DNA of 64,000 nucleotides from Hyunsoonleella ulvae (GCF_016827605.1 NZ_JAEPJQ010000002.1:496001-560000), one strand, 5' to 3'. Positions 33,839 through 43,907 are shown, numbered from the stretch's first letter. The notes: a model not told the origin generated them from the sequence alone. Numbers and translations are program-made.

Positions 33839-36800
33839 TTAGAAGTTTGCTGTAACGTTTAAAGTAAATGTTGGTGGAATAGGAATTGTTCTACTTATAG
33901 GATCTACATCCCATTTATTAAAATTCCATACCTTAAGGTTATCGCCTTGGATACTCACGGATAAATTGCGCATTGCTAGCTTATTTGCCAAGTAATCTGG
34001 GAAGCGATAAGAAAGATTTACCTGTGCTAACCTAATTGTTGTAGCATCATCTGTATTTCTATCAGATTCATCTAAATATAAATACAATGGTGTACCCGTT
34101 TCATTGGGAGATGTTAATCTAGGCACATCTGTTAATAGCTCGTCCCCTGGTTGTTGCCATCTACTTGTCCAATCGCTCCACACATTAGTCCTAAAAAACC
34201 TTGGATCGTAATTTCTTTCAAATCTAAATCTATTACCTCCAGAGTAAGTGGTTAGTACGCGTAAGGATAAATTTTTATAACTAATAGTGTTTACTACTGA
34301 CCCTGTTTTATTTGGCGATCTAGAGCCTTCACTTTTTAAGGCTTCAATAGCTCCAATATCTCCACCTACTTCAATAATTTCGTTGTTCTCATTAAAAAAT
34401 GATGGATTACCATTACTATCTAAGCCTGCATATCTAAAACTAAAGAAAGCATCTACTGGTTCTCCTATAACAAAAGCATTGGCATCATATTGTGTCCATA
34501 AGAAAATCTCTCCAGGGTTACTTTCATCAATACTCGTTACCTTATTTTCATTAGCACTGAATAAAATACGCATGTCATAATTAAAATCTTTTGATTGAAT
34601 AATGCGCAAACCTAAATCAATATCAAAACCTCTATTATAAAGTTCTGCTACATTTAAGAATGAAGAAGATAATCCATAAGTAGGGCTTAGATTTCTTCTT
34701 GCCAATAAATCTTCACTTCGTCTGTCATAAAACTCTATGCTTCCGTAAATTCTATTATTAGCCATAGAATAGTCTAAACCTAAATTTAAAATTTTGGTTT
34801 TTTCTAAACGTAATGTTGGGTTTGGTGGGTTAGAAATAGTTAAGTAATTATTTAAAAAGCTACCTGCATCCCTACCTTGTCTTGCTACAAGAAATGGAGA
34901 TGTGTTCCTGTCTACATTTCCACCAGCTCCATAAGTTCCTCTTAAGTTAAGGTTATCAAAAAACTTTGATTTGAAAAAGGATTCGTTAGTAATATTCCAT
35001 TTAAAACCAGCCGAGAAAAGTGGTGTGTTTCTAAACTCTTCTGAGGCACCAAAGAGATTGGTGTCATCTAAACGCACACTTGCAGAAATAGTATATCGGT
35101 TATCGTAGTTATACGCTGCATTGGCATAATAGGATAAAAATCTATTTTCATTGTAAACAACGATTTCCCCATCATTTATAAGGCGTTGCCCCCCAAAAAT
35201 AGCATCTTCATATAATGTATTTAAATTAGGTTGTGTAAAGATTAGGGATTGATCATCATAACCATATTTTCTATCTCTATTAAATTCTGATATTTGTTTG
35301 CGCACTTCATATCCAGCAATAGCATCTATATTGTGTAGGCGATCTTTAAAATCTATAGAATAATTAATTTGTGCTCTAAACGTGTTATCTGTAGAGCTTC
35401 TGGTTGACGTGTTTAATATAGACCCTACTGGTACAGGCAAATCCACTACTTGTCCGTTTTCATCTAATTGAGCAAATCTGTTTACCGTATTTCTTGTAAA
35501 AAACCTGTTTTCGTTAAACAAATCCCTTCCAAAAAAAGCATTGTATAAATATTGATAACTTAAGTCTACCGTAAGCCCTTTAGTTATTTCATAGTTTATA
35601 CCTGTTTGCAAACGTAAATCAGTAGATGTAGATGTGTCGTCAACGTTATCAGACTCTTGTTTTAAATTGAGGGTCCAAGGATACGGATATCCGTTTTGCT
35701 GTGCTAATTCTGAACTTTCAATGTTAACACCATTAAACATTGGGAGGTAATTACCATTATCATCTACAATTCTTTCAAATAATGGGTAGTTATTTAAATA
35801 ACCTACAGCTCCCGTACCGAGACCATCTTCATTTTTTGTTTGCGTTATATTACTTATAAAGCGTAATTTTAATTTATCGGTTAAATTATAACTTGCATTA
35901 AGATTTAGAATAAATTGATCTGTACGATCGTTAACTATAGGTCCCTTATTCAAGTTATAGACTAGAGACGAATTAAAATTATATTTCTCTCCACCACTTG
36001 AAATCCCTAAATTATACTGATTCCATAGCTGTTGCCTTAAAAATAATCTTGAAAATTCTTCTCTTCCATCATTATTTCTAAGCGCATTAATTCTTGCATC
36101 TGCAGTTGCAATATCTATATCTCCTCTATTAAGACGTAATAGTGTTTCTCTAACAGAATTTGTTTGAAATAACGAAAACTCATTAAGAGAACCACTAAAT
36201 AAATCTCTTTGCTGAGAGAATTGCTCAAATTTGAATAATTCAATTTGATAGTCTACTTGGGTACTGGGATCCGCAAAGGGAGAGTCAAAAATATCCTGTT
36301 TTAAGGTAACTGCAGTATTCACCGAAACACTTACATCTAACTTTTTATTTCTAGAACCACTCTTTGTAGTGATAACAATAACGCCATTGGCTGCTCTAAT
36401 ACCCCAAATTGATGAGGCTGCAGCATCCTTTAGAATAGATATCGTCTCTACATCATTAGGGTTTATCGTACTAAAGCCTCCTGGTATAGCAAAACCATCC
36501 ACAACTACCAAAGGCTCTGTTGTGGCATTGATAGAACTTCTTCCTCTAATAACAAGACCAATACTATTTTTTTCTTGGATAAAAGGATCAAATTGTACCC
36601 CAGGCGCTTCCCCTGCTATTTTAGAGATTATATTTTGCTCTATTTTACGGTCTAAGACCTTACTATCTATAACTGCAAAAGATCCTGTTGCACGTTCTTT
36701 ACTAATTTTTTGATATCCTGTAGACACAATTTCCACACCCTCCAATTGTTCTACAGAAGGTGTCATAGTGATGGTATAATTAGTTTCAGCGCCTAACAGA

Positions 36801-37117
36801 AGTTCTTTACTTGCAAACCCTAAATACGAGAACACTAATATATCTCCCTGTGAGGCATTTATTTTAAAATTACCATCAAAATCAGTAGATACGCCTTTCT
36901 GGGTACCTTTTATGATAATAGTTACTCCTATTAAAGGGTTTCCTTTATCGTCATAAACAGTTCCTTCGATTTGTTGTTGTGGGGAATCAGTTTTGTAACT
37001 TTCATTAATATGGTTTGATACCGCTAAGTCATCATAACCATAAATTTGTAATGATGTAAGACACAAACCAAACATGATTACAAATTTTAGTAAAACTTGA
37101 TTGAGTTTATTTTTCAT
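33839..37117 (-). CDS. SusC/RagA TonB-dependent transporter of the peptidase operon
   Basis: This 1092-residue protein has a signal peptide (ending near LQIYG) and a carboxypeptidase-regulatory-like domain (DFDGNFKI). The plug carries VSTGYQKISKERATGSF, and the barrel ends LNVTANF. No STN domain and no sigma/FecR neighbours are present. Its plug entry differs from the DEVV(V/I) type of the other SusC proteins in the window. It is first in the operon that runs to the M1 peptidase at 24034. Its upstream region lacks the CAGGATAG element found at the polysaccharide genes, so it is probably regulated separately. Import of peptides is inferred. Confidence 0.92.
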   Translation of the reverse strand: MKNKLNQVLLKFVIMFGLCLTSLQIYGYDDLAVSNHINESYKTDSPQQQIEGTVYDDKGNPLIGVTIIIKGTQKGVSTDFDGNFKINASQGDILVFSYLGFASKELLLGAETNYTITMTPSVEQLEGVEIVSTGYQKISKERATGSFAVIDSKVLDRKIEQNIISKIAGEAPGVQFDPFIQEKNSIGLVIRGRSSINATTEPLVVVDGFAIPGGFSTINPNDVETISILKDAAASSIWGIRAANGVIVITTKSGSRNKKLDVSVSVNTAVTLKQDIFDSPFADPSTQVDYQIELFKFEQFSQQRDLFSGSLNEFSLFQTNSVRETLLRLNRGDIDIATADARINALRNNDGREEFSRLFLRQQLWNQYNLGISSGGEKYNFNSSLVYNLNKGPIVNDRTDQFILNLNASYNLTDKLKLRFISNITQTKNEDGLGTGAVGYLNNYPLFERIVDDNGNYLPMFNGVNIESSELAQQNGYPYPWTLNLKQESDNVDDTSTSTDLRLQTGINYEITKGLTVDLSYQYLYNAFFGRDLFNENRFFTRNTVNRFAQLDENGQVVDLPVPVGSILNTSTRSSTDNTFRAQINYSIDFKDRLHNIDAIAGYEVRKQISEFNRDRKYGYDDQSLIFTQPNLNTLYEDAIFGGQRLINDGEIVVYNENRFLSYYANAAYNYDNRYTISASVRLDDTNLFGASEEFRNTPLFSAGFKWNITNESFFKSKFFDNLNLRGTYGAGGNVDRNTSPFLVARQGRDAGSFLNNYLTISNPPNPTLRLEKTKILNLGLDYSMANNRIYGSIEFYDRRSEDLLARRNLSPTYGLSSSFLNVAELYNRGFDIDLGLRIIQSKDFNYDMRILFSANENKVTSIDESNPGEIFLWTQYDANAFVIGEPVDAFFSFRYAGLDSNGNPSFFNENNEIIEVGGDIGAIEALKSEGSRSPNKTGSVVNTISYKNLSLRVLTTYSGGNRFRFERNYDPRFFRTNVWSDWTSRWQQPGDELLTDVPRLTSPNETGTPLYLYLDESDRNTDDATTIRLAQVNLSYRFPDYLANKLAMRNLSVSIQGDNLKVWNFNKWDVDPISRTIPIPPTFTLNVTANF

Positions 37118-37445
37118 AAATGTTAGTTTTTTGATAAAAAATAGATGACAATAATATCACTATTGATAATAGTTTAAAGATTTTAGTTTTTTTGTAATTT
37201 TTTCTCACACATATCGATATAATAATTGTAATTATTTACTATAAAATTAGTTTTATTGAGAATATTCTAAAAGTTGATTTTTTGGTAAAACTCCTTTTTT
37301 TTAGTGGAAACAAGTTTTTTAATGTGTTTTAAAGAAGATTCGATGGTTGTGTTAAAACACAGTTAATTGAAGTAGTAAGCGATGTTGTAATGAGTTGAAT
37401 TATAGGTTTTAACACATTATATTTTTTACCTCTTTACAAATACCA
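37118..37445. other. Intergenic region, 328 bp
   Basis: Leader of the peptidase operon. It is AT-rich, without coding potential and without any CAGGA element on the minus strand. No confident promoter or hairpin is seen. Confidence 0.55.
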
Positions 37446-37874
37446 TTAACCAACTTTACAAACTAAAGTAATTTCTACTGGTGCATTTGATGGTAAAGAC
37501 GCTACTCCAATAGCAGCTCTTGTACCTATACTTTTTATCCCTAAAAAGTCAATGAGGATTTCTGATGCAAAGTCGGCAACTTTAGCATGTAGCGAAAAAT
37601 TTTCTTCTGTATTTAAAAACACACTCATTTGCAATATCACAGAAATTTTTTCTCCAACTTCTAAACAATTTTGTGCTGCACCTAAGGCATTTAAGGCAGC
37701 TAATTCTACTGCATCTCTATGGGATTCTAATGCACTATCTGTTTTTATTTTTCCAGAATACAGCAGCTTACCAGATTTACGTGGTGTCATCCCCGAAGTA
37801 TATATAATATTTTCATGCCTTACTGCTGCCAAATATTTTCCTTGAGGAATTGGCTTTTTATCTAAACCTTTCAT
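37446..37874 (-). CDS. RidA family (YjgF/UK114) protein
   Basis: This 142-residue protein of the RidA superfamily carries GKYLAAVRHENIIYTSGMTP near the N-terminus and the C-terminal SIGTRAAIGVASLPSNAPVEIT block with its conserved Arg. RidA proteins hydrolyse reactive enamine/imine intermediates made by PLP enzymes. The start codon overlaps the stop of the aminotransferase gene by four bases (ATGA), so the two are translationally coupled. That agrees with the known partnership of RidA-type proteins with PLP enzymes. At 142 residues it is slightly longer than archetypal RidA and may belong to a subgroup with a different preference. Confidence 0.88.
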   Translation of the reverse strand: MKGLDKKPIPQGKYLAAVRHENIIYTSGMTPRKSGKLLYSGKIKTDSALESHRDAVELAALNALGAAQNCLEVGEKISVILQMSVFLNTEENFSLHAKVADFASEILIDFLGIKSIGTRAAIGVASLPSNAPVEITLVCKVG

Positions 37875-39085
37875 TGTTTATATATATCAACCATTTTTAC
37901 TATTCGTTTTGCAGCTGCAATAGCGTTATCATAATCTTGTGAAAAATTTAACCTGATACTACTATTTAATTGTGGTGCAAACTCTGATGCTGGAGTTACT
38001 ATTACATTTGCTTGGTGTCTTAACAATTTTACAAACGTGTTTAAATCAACACTTAAAGCTGGTAGTTGCGGAAATAGATAACTACCTGCTTGAGGTGTAG
38101 CAACTTTAAAACCTGCAGTTCTAAAAATTTCCAATAATCCATCCCTAATCTTTTGATGTGCTTTTATTCGAGATTCCATCCACCCTTCTGGTTCGTTAAA
38201 CCAAGTATTAAACACGTATTGATTGTAACCTGCTGCCCTTAGCGAAACAATAGCTTGTAGCCGTTCCATTCTATCTATTAAAGCTGGTGTACCAAAGGCA
38301 ACCCCAAGCCTAAACCCACTTAAAGATTCGGTTTTTGATGGCCCCATTATTGTTATCATATGTTCTGGAGCATTATCACATGCTCTGGTATGTGTATACG
38401 TCTCACCTTCAAACAGCATTCTAGAATACAATTGATCTACAATCAAAGTAACTCCATATTTATTTGATAAAGCTGCTATTTTATCGATTGCTTTTTTTGA
38501 ATATACCAGTCCAGTAGGGTTATTGGGTGTAGAAAAAACAAATACGTTAACACCATTTTTAAAGGCCTTTTCTAAAACCTCTATGTCTGGACCATTGCTG
38601 TTAGAATCCTGCAAGTAATGTAAAGGTATTGGTACTAACTCTCCATTAAAAAAGTTTACCAATTTTCTATTCGCAAAATAATCAGGTTCTACAACAGCAA
38701 CCTTAGTACCTATACTCACAGTTGCGCCTAAGGCTAAAAATAATGCACCTTGGGTACCTGGAGTTAATATTAATTCGGTGTCAGGATGTATTGGCTTTCC
38801 AGTAAACTCTCCTAAGCGTTTGGCTAAACCTTTACGAATATCCAAATCGCCTCTATACTCTGTATAAGCTTGCTTACCTCCTTTTTCAAAACCTTGCATC
38901 CAAACCGTTTCGGATTCTGGAACTGGAGCAAAGGCATCTATATCGCCATGAGAAAAATCTACTAGTAATCCTTCTAAGGTTTTGCCTTTAATTAAATTTA
39001 GAAAGTTTTCTGCACTTTGCCTTACCTCTTGCCCCGGAGCATTATCTGCTTCAAGAGCTTTAAACTTTTCATCTAATGTTAGCAT
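37871..39085 (-). CDS. PLP-dependent aminotransferase, class I/II
   Basis: This 404-residue fold-type I aminotransferase has the substrate/PLP motif STPNNPTG (N188), D217 in IVDQLYSR, and the Schiff-base lysine K251 in GPSKTESLSGFRLG with the nearby phosphate-binding Arg. No signal peptide is present, so it is cytoplasmic. It is coupled to the RidA gene and divergent from an Lrp/AsnC regulator. It probably deaminates an amino acid, perhaps one taken up through the neighbouring peptide locus. The amino acid cannot be named from the sequence. Confidence 0.9.
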   Translation of the reverse strand: MLTLDEKFKALEADNAPGQEVRQSAENFLNLIKGKTLEGLLVDFSHGDIDAFAPVPESETVWMQGFEKGGKQAYTEYRGDLDIRKGLAKRLGEFTGKPIHPDTELILTPGTQGALFLALGATVSIGTKVAVVEPDYFANRKLVNFFNGELVPIPLHYLQDSNSNGPDIEVLEKAFKNGVNVFVFSTPNNPTGLVYSKKAIDKIAALSNKYGVTLIVDQLYSRMLFEGETYTHTRACDNAPEHMITIMGPSKTESLSGFRLGVAFGTPALIDRMERLQAIVSLRAAGYNQYVFNTWFNEPEGWMESRIKAHQKIRDGLLEIFRTAGFKVATPQAGSYLFPQLPALSVDLNTFVKLLRHQANVIVTPASEFAPQLNSSIRLNFSQDYDNAIAAAKRIVKMVDIYKQ

Positions 39086-39337
39086 ATATTAGTCCTTTTA
39101 CTAAAGTCAAAATTTTGTTTTAACATGAATGGTAATTTATATATTGAAAACCCCATAGTTTTTACGAAAAATATAATTCACAACCTTTATCACATAACTT
39201 TGAATTATTTTCACAATAGAGGTTAAAGTTTTGAATAAAGTTAAGTTTAAAATAAATTCTACATAAATTGATTAATTGTTTTTTTACACATTTTTACCGT
39301 TATTTGCGCTTCAATTAACAAAAAAAATGCTGATTCA

Positions 39338-39754
39338 ATGGTTGATGATACAGATTTAAAATTATTAAGTATTTTAAAAGAAAATTCAAGATTATCATTT
39401 GCAGATTTGGGTCGTCAAATAAACCTATCTCCTTCATCTGTTAGAGAACGTGTTCAAAAAATGGAAGAAGAAGGTGTTATCAAGAAGTATAGCATACAGA
39501 TTGACAACAAAAAGATAGGCTATGATTTAGAAGCTTTTATTCTAGTAAAAGTATTTCCAGGAAAGCTTCAATATGTTATTAAAAAGGTAAAAGAATTCTC
39601 TGGGGTTATTACTGCCCATAGAATTACAGGAAACCAAAATATTCACTTAAAAGTTGTGATACAAAACCAAGAATCCCTTCAGAAATTGCTAGACAAACTA
39701 ATGCAATTTGGAGATACTAATACCTTTTTAATCTTATCTGAAATAGAAAGTTAG
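39338..39754 (+). CDS. Lrp/AsnC family transcriptional regulator
   Basis: This 138-residue protein has an N-terminal winged HTH (DDTDLKLLSILKENSRLSFADLG, then LSPSSVRERVQKMEEEGVI). A C-terminal RAM ligand-binding domain follows (about 60-135, with GVITAHRITGNQNIHLKV). The family senses amino acids. It is divergent from the aminotransferase-RidA pair across a 252-bp gap and is the probable regulator of that pair. An ATG 11 bp upstream is in another frame that stops at once, so the 39338 start is kept. The shared gap contains the 10-bp palindrome CAAAATTTTG at 39108-39117. Confidence 0.93.
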   Translation: MVDDTDLKLLSILKENSRLSFADLGRQINLSPSSVRERVQKMEEEGVIKKYSIQIDNKKIGYDLEAFILVKVFPGKLQYVIKKVKEFSGVITAHRITGNQNIHLKVVIQNQESLQKLLDKLMQFGDTNTFLILSEIES

Positions 39755-39891
39755 AGTAGAAAACATCAAATTAAATTCTTGAATTCCCTTCTACTTGCTG
39801 TACTTATCAAAGTACTCATAGCATATGTATACATGCAGGGTTTTAGAACTAGTCGGCATTAAAATCTTTTAATCAAAAAAATTTGAGGTAT

Positions 39892-41283
39892 TTAAAAATT
39901 TCGAATACCTGGAACTATTCTTAAATTAATGCTTTTTTGAGTTTCAGACCATTTCAAAACAATGAGTTTTTGTGTTTTCTCATCCCATATGTAGTTTGAT
40001 ATATCAAATCGATCTGGAGCTTTATAAACTTCAAGGCCTACACTTTTTATAGGGTTGTAATACAATACCGTTTCGTTTCCTATTAAAACAGAAAATCCAT
40101 CTGGATAATGCCTGTTTGCTCCAATGAATATTTTTGAAGCACCCTGTTGATTATTTGGTTTAAAGTTGACATTTAAAGTTCTAGTAGCATGATTGAAAAA
40201 GAAGGACTGAATATCTCCTGCAATGGTTTGCGGAAATGGCCTTGAGATAACATCAGTTATATATTTACGCTCCACCGTTCCCGCATCTGTACTATCACTA
40301 AATATGGCCCAAGTTGAAGGACCTCCATGTAAAAAGTTCTGCATACTTCGGTTACCTAAAAACCATGCTTTTATTGAACCAACACCCATTCTATCAAAAA
40401 CTTCGGCTGTTTTTATATAAAGTTCACGGTATTTTAGTTGCCCTAGCCCTCCACTGATTAAGGTATCTGTTCTAGCAAAGGTAGGAAAACCCCATTCACC
40501 GATGAGTATTGGAGCGTTTAACAAATCTGATTCTCTATCAAAACGATCCATGACAGGTTTTACAAGATCCATGTTGTCCTGATAAATGTGCGGTGCAAAT
40601 ACCACATTTTTTCGTTTTATTGGAACTATAATTTCAGCATATTGATTGTTATCAATAGCTTCCCCCTTATTCATAAATATAGATTGAATCAGAATCTTTT
40701 TATCGGCATTGATTTTTTGACTTTCATCAATTATTCTTTGATATAAAGGAATTAAATACTTTTTAGTTAATTCATTGTATGTAATATCCATGTAGAGTTT
40801 CCTTGGTTCATTAACCACATCATATCCCACAACAGCATTATTATTGGCATAACGCTCCCAAATTACTTTCCAAGCATCAATATAAGTTTTGTATTCGTTG
40901 TTTTGATTTAACCAGAAGTCTTCCCACTTAAACCTATCTACACCATATACCGTCATTTTAAAAACAGTTTTAATATAATGGTTTTTACCTAGCATGACAA
41001 GGGTGTCCAGCTTTTTTAAATATTGAGGCTCTAATTGTCCACCAGGAAAATTACTCAGTTTTCCTAGTTCTAAACGAATTACTTGAAAATTAGCCCCCAT
41101 GCGCACCATACGTGCATAATCGTCGCTATCAAAAAACACTTCGCCTTTGTGGTCGTTGGTATTCATTACAAATCCTCTGGGAATCACATGCCTACCTAAA
41201 TCATCACGAAGTCCGTGTTTAATTTGAGAAAATAGACTTAACGTAAATACACAAAAAACAAGGAGTAGTTTAAACTTTTTCAA
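39892..41283 (-). CDS. GH5 family glycoside hydrolase, secreted
   Basis: This 463-residue protein has a signal peptide (ending SLFSQ), a GH5 (beta/alpha)8 domain and a C-terminal beta-sandwich of about 90 residues like that of endoglycoceramidase-type GH5 enzymes. The acid/base is E159 in DVVNEP and the nucleophile E263 in LIGEWG, the two clan GH-A glutamates. The start DDLGRHVIPRGFVMNT matches the opening strand of this branch. Substrates of the branch include glycolipids and various beta-glycans; the one here is not readable. It follows the GH39-like gene by 44 bp and shares its promoter. Its stop faces the Lrp gene without a clear terminator. Confidence 0.85.
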   Translation of the reverse strand: MKKFKLLLVFCVFTLSLFSQIKHGLRDDLGRHVIPRGFVMNTNDHKGEVFFDSDDYARMVRMGANFQVIRLELGKLSNFPGGQLEPQYLKKLDTLVMLGKNHYIKTVFKMTVYGVDRFKWEDFWLNQNNEYKTYIDAWKVIWERYANNNAVVGYDVVNEPRKLYMDITYNELTKKYLIPLYQRIIDESQKINADKKILIQSIFMNKGEAIDNNQYAEIIVPIKRKNVVFAPHIYQDNMDLVKPVMDRFDRESDLLNAPILIGEWGFPTFARTDTLISGGLGQLKYRELYIKTAEVFDRMGVGSIKAWFLGNRSMQNFLHGGPSTWAIFSDSTDAGTVERKYITDVISRPFPQTIAGDIQSFFFNHATRTLNVNFKPNNQQGASKIFIGANRHYPDGFSVLIGNETVLYYNPIKSVGLEVYKAPDRFDISNYIWDEKTQKLIVLKWSETQKSINLRIVPGIRNF

Positions 41284-41327
41284 CTGAATTATTATTTTGA
41301 AATTTCTAATCTAACACTATAAGATAT

Positions 41328-43013
41328 TTACTCTGGAACAAGTTCATAGAGTTTAACACTATGCGGTTCTAGATCAACTTTAAGGATAAGGCTTTCATCT
41401 CCTCTAATCACTAAAGAATCTGATACCGTTTTTGGAAGTTCAGCCAAACCTTGATACTTAGTTAAGTTTGCATTTAGTACATCTCTCCATCCATCGCCAA
41501 ATCTATCTGAAGGTCTATTTCCATAAATACGCCCGTTTGTATCTTCAGAAACACCTGCTGCTCTTAAATCTTTGTATAGCTCGTGCATCATAATACCATT
41601 ATTTTTATCAACAGTCCATTCGTTCATTTTCCATTTATTTCCGCTAGAAATAAGACCTCCTTCAAGCTTAGGGTAAATGGTTCGACTTGAAGTACTTGTT
41701 CTTGATGGATTATGGTTGTAAACTAATAAATATATAACATCTCCTTTAACTACAGGAATTACACCAGCATAACCGCTAAAATTATCTATGGCTTCTAACC
41801 TATTGCCATCTTCCATCTTTTGGAACATGCGCATCACATTTTTTCGTCCTTGAGGCAAATCACTACCTTCTATTTCTTGTCCCCAGTCATAAATCTCATT
41901 AATTCCATATTCATGAACCATATCGCCAACTGTGGCATACCAACTCGCGCCAAGTTCTGTAGCATCTGTTAAACTTAACCCGCGTTTACGGTTTTCATCT
42001 CGAAGTATTCCAAATTCTTGAATATCTAAAGGGACATTACTAAACTGAGCATAACTATTTAACTTGTTTCTGTAACGCTCAATTTTTTCAGGTAAGGCGA
42101 CTGTATTTTGATCTATTTTTTCATAATATGAAATACTAAAGAAATCCATTTTAGTGCCTGTTGCTCCCGTTGCATAATTAGTTCCATTAGCGCAATGATC
42201 AATCAACTCTGTTGTATATGTGGCAACACTATTTTCAGTTAACATATTTCCTGGACCAATAATGGCATCAGGAATAACTTTAAGTACTTCATCTACAGTT
42301 ATATCGTAATGCTTGAAATACTCTTCCATAGTCCCATTCCAATGGTTAGGCGTATAATTAGGCTCTGTACTTACTCTAAATCGCCAAGTTTTAACCTGCT
42401 GCATACCAAATTCATTAACAAGTGTGGTTAAAAATGCATTTACATATTGCCTCCAATGGTTATAATTATCTGGTGGACTTGTGTTTCCGTAGGTATTAAC
42501 CACCTTATCAGCAACCATTTCCCAAGGTACTTTACTTAAAACTAGTCTTGGTTTAAAACCAGTACTTAAAAAGTTTCGCATGGTAGAAACTAAATCACTA
42601 AAATCAGTGATTATATTACCTGAAGCATCAACACCTTTATAATACATATTAAGGTTATCCGTTCTACCTCCCATTGATCTTACCAAGTTATAACTTTTAA
42701 CATAGTCTTTTATGGGCTGTAACGAGTTTCTAAAACCACTACCATTAAATCTGCTTTGATTTACCATTGGACGTGTGGACCAAAAGTTATAAAATTGCCC
42801 TATCACTGCACCAGTATTTATAGTAACTATTTTATTAGCATCTATATCCGCTTCGTTTATGGGCTGAGGTTCTTCGGTCTCCTCGGGTTCTTCAGGTTCT
42901 GGAATTTCTATAACTTCCTCTATTTCTTCAACTTTAGAACATGTGTAAAATAATGTAAGTGATATTATGGGGATCATTAACACAAACAATCTTAGGGTTT
43001 TTATTTTTTTCAT
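41328..43013 (-). CDS. GH39-like clan GH-A glycosidase lipoprotein
   Basis: This 561-residue lipoprotein (LTLFYTCSKVEE) has a very acidic Pro-Glu linker (about 28-55) and then a (beta/alpha)8 domain. Candidate catalytic residues are E217 in VSTEPNY (acid/base) and E333 in LDIQEFG (nucleophile), with the strand motifs LVRSMGGR and RLVLSKVPW. A small beta-domain closes the C-terminus (SLILKVDLEPHSVKLYEL), as in GH39 xylosidases and iduronidases. A GH39 enzyme occurs in described flavobacterial ulvan loci, in line with xylose- or iduronate-containing oligosaccharides. The family call is by motif and layout and is less certain than for GH78 or GH43. Confidence 0.7.
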   Translation of the reverse strand: MKKIKTLRLFVLMIPIISLTLFYTCSKVEEIEEVIEIPEPEEPEETEEPQPINEADIDANKIVTINTGAVIGQFYNFWSTRPMVNQSRFNGSGFRNSLQPIKDYVKSYNLVRSMGGRTDNLNMYYKGVDASGNIITDFSDLVSTMRNFLSTGFKPRLVLSKVPWEMVADKVVNTYGNTSPPDNYNHWRQYVNAFLTTLVNEFGMQQVKTWRFRVSTEPNYTPNHWNGTMEEYFKHYDITVDEVLKVIPDAIIGPGNMLTENSVATYTTELIDHCANGTNYATGATGTKMDFFSISYYEKIDQNTVALPEKIERYRNKLNSYAQFSNVPLDIQEFGILRDENRKRGLSLTDATELGASWYATVGDMVHEYGINEIYDWGQEIEGSDLPQGRKNVMRMFQKMEDGNRLEAIDNFSGYAGVIPVVKGDVIYLLVYNHNPSRTSTSSRTIYPKLEGGLISSGNKWKMNEWTVDKNNGIMMHELYKDLRAAGVSEDTNGRIYGNRPSDRFGDGWRDVLNANLTKYQGLAELPKTVSDSLVIRGDESLILKVDLEPHSVKLYELVPE

Positions 43014-43039
43014 GATCTCTTTTTATTTAGCAATTACAA

Positions 43040-43084
43040 CAAAAATAACGCCTTATTAACTAAAAACAGACCTGTAGTGTCATG
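43040..43084 (-). promoter_or_regulatory. CAGGT/CATGA element with perfect -7 box for GH39-GH5
   Basis: On the minus strand CATGA (43084-43080) and CAGGT (43074-43070) are 10 bp apart. A perfect TATTTTTG (43047-43040) ends 30 nt from the proximal copy. The operator is weaker than elsewhere, but the -7 box is among the best. Confidence 0.6.
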
Positions 43085-43104
43085 ACAAAAAATGAATCTA
43101 ATTG

Positions 43105-43869
43105 CTATAAATGCTTGATAAATATATTTTTATACTCTATTTTCATTGGGGGGCCAACATGCACTTGTACACCAATGTAACCTTTCATGGTTCTGTTTAT
43201 TGTATCTAAATCGGTAACTTCACTCATCAAAACACCATTTACATAATGTTGCATTGTATTTCCGTTTACTTTTATGTAAACTTTATTCCAGGCATTTGCC
43301 TTAATGTTTGATTTTAATTGAGATTTAGAACCTAAAGTATCCACCACTGTTCTTGTTTGCCAACAATTCTTTTTTACATGTTTACGGAGATTATTTTTTG
43401 GAATGCTATCTGGCATTTTGGCAATGTTTACTTTTTCTCCCATGTATGCCAATGTGGTACGCTTTTTTTCTTCGTAGTTCTGCCCCGTATATCTGTTTCT
43501 ACCATCTATATCGCACTGATAGCCTCTTAGTGCAAATGGTATGCCTTCTATCATTTCACTTCTATAATTAACACCGCTGTTCCCTAACTCTGAAACTCTA
43601 TATTCTAGTTTTAATTCAAAATTGTCGGGTTGTTCTTTGTTATAGATTATGAATGAATTGCGTTTTAAAATTGTTTCTGGTGTAACCTCGCCGATTAGTA
43701 TACCATTTTCAACACGCCAATACTTAGGATCTCCTTCCCAACCGTCTAAGTTCTCACCATTAAATATAGACTTAAAAACATTAACCTTGTTGCTTGTTGC
43801 TTCTTTGCATGAAAAAACACAAATGGAAAACAAAACTAATAGGACATAACAAACTCTGTTTCTTACCAT
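43105..43869 (-). CDS. DUF1080 (3-keto-disaccharide hydrolase-type) lipoprotein
   Basis: This 254-residue lipoprotein (LFSICVFSCKEATS) has one DUF1080 domain: FNGENLDGWEGDPKYWRVENG at the start, NSGVNYRSE in the middle and a final YIGVQVHVGPPMKIEYKNI. The concanavalin-like fold is shared with enzymes that cleave oxidised (3-keto) disaccharides, and with binding proteins. It is the only gene between two element-bearing promoters and is divergent from the second sigma gene. In the polysaccharide regulon by promoter type; its substrate is unknown. Confidence 0.85.
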   Translation of the reverse strand: MVRNRVCYVLLVLFSICVFSCKEATSNKVNVFKSIFNGENLDGWEGDPKYWRVENGILIGEVTPETILKRNSFIIYNKEQPDNFELKLEYRVSELGNSGVNYRSEMIEGIPFALRGYQCDIDGRNRYTGQNYEEKKRTTLAYMGEKVNIAKMPDSIPKNNLRKHVKKNCWQTRTVVDTLGSKSQLKSNIKANAWNKVYIKVNGNTMQHYVNGVLMSEVTDLDTINRTMKGYIGVQVHVGPPMKIEYKNIFIKHL

Positions 43870-43907
43870 ATTACATTTTTATTTAGAATTTTAGTTTAAC
43901 CAAATAT

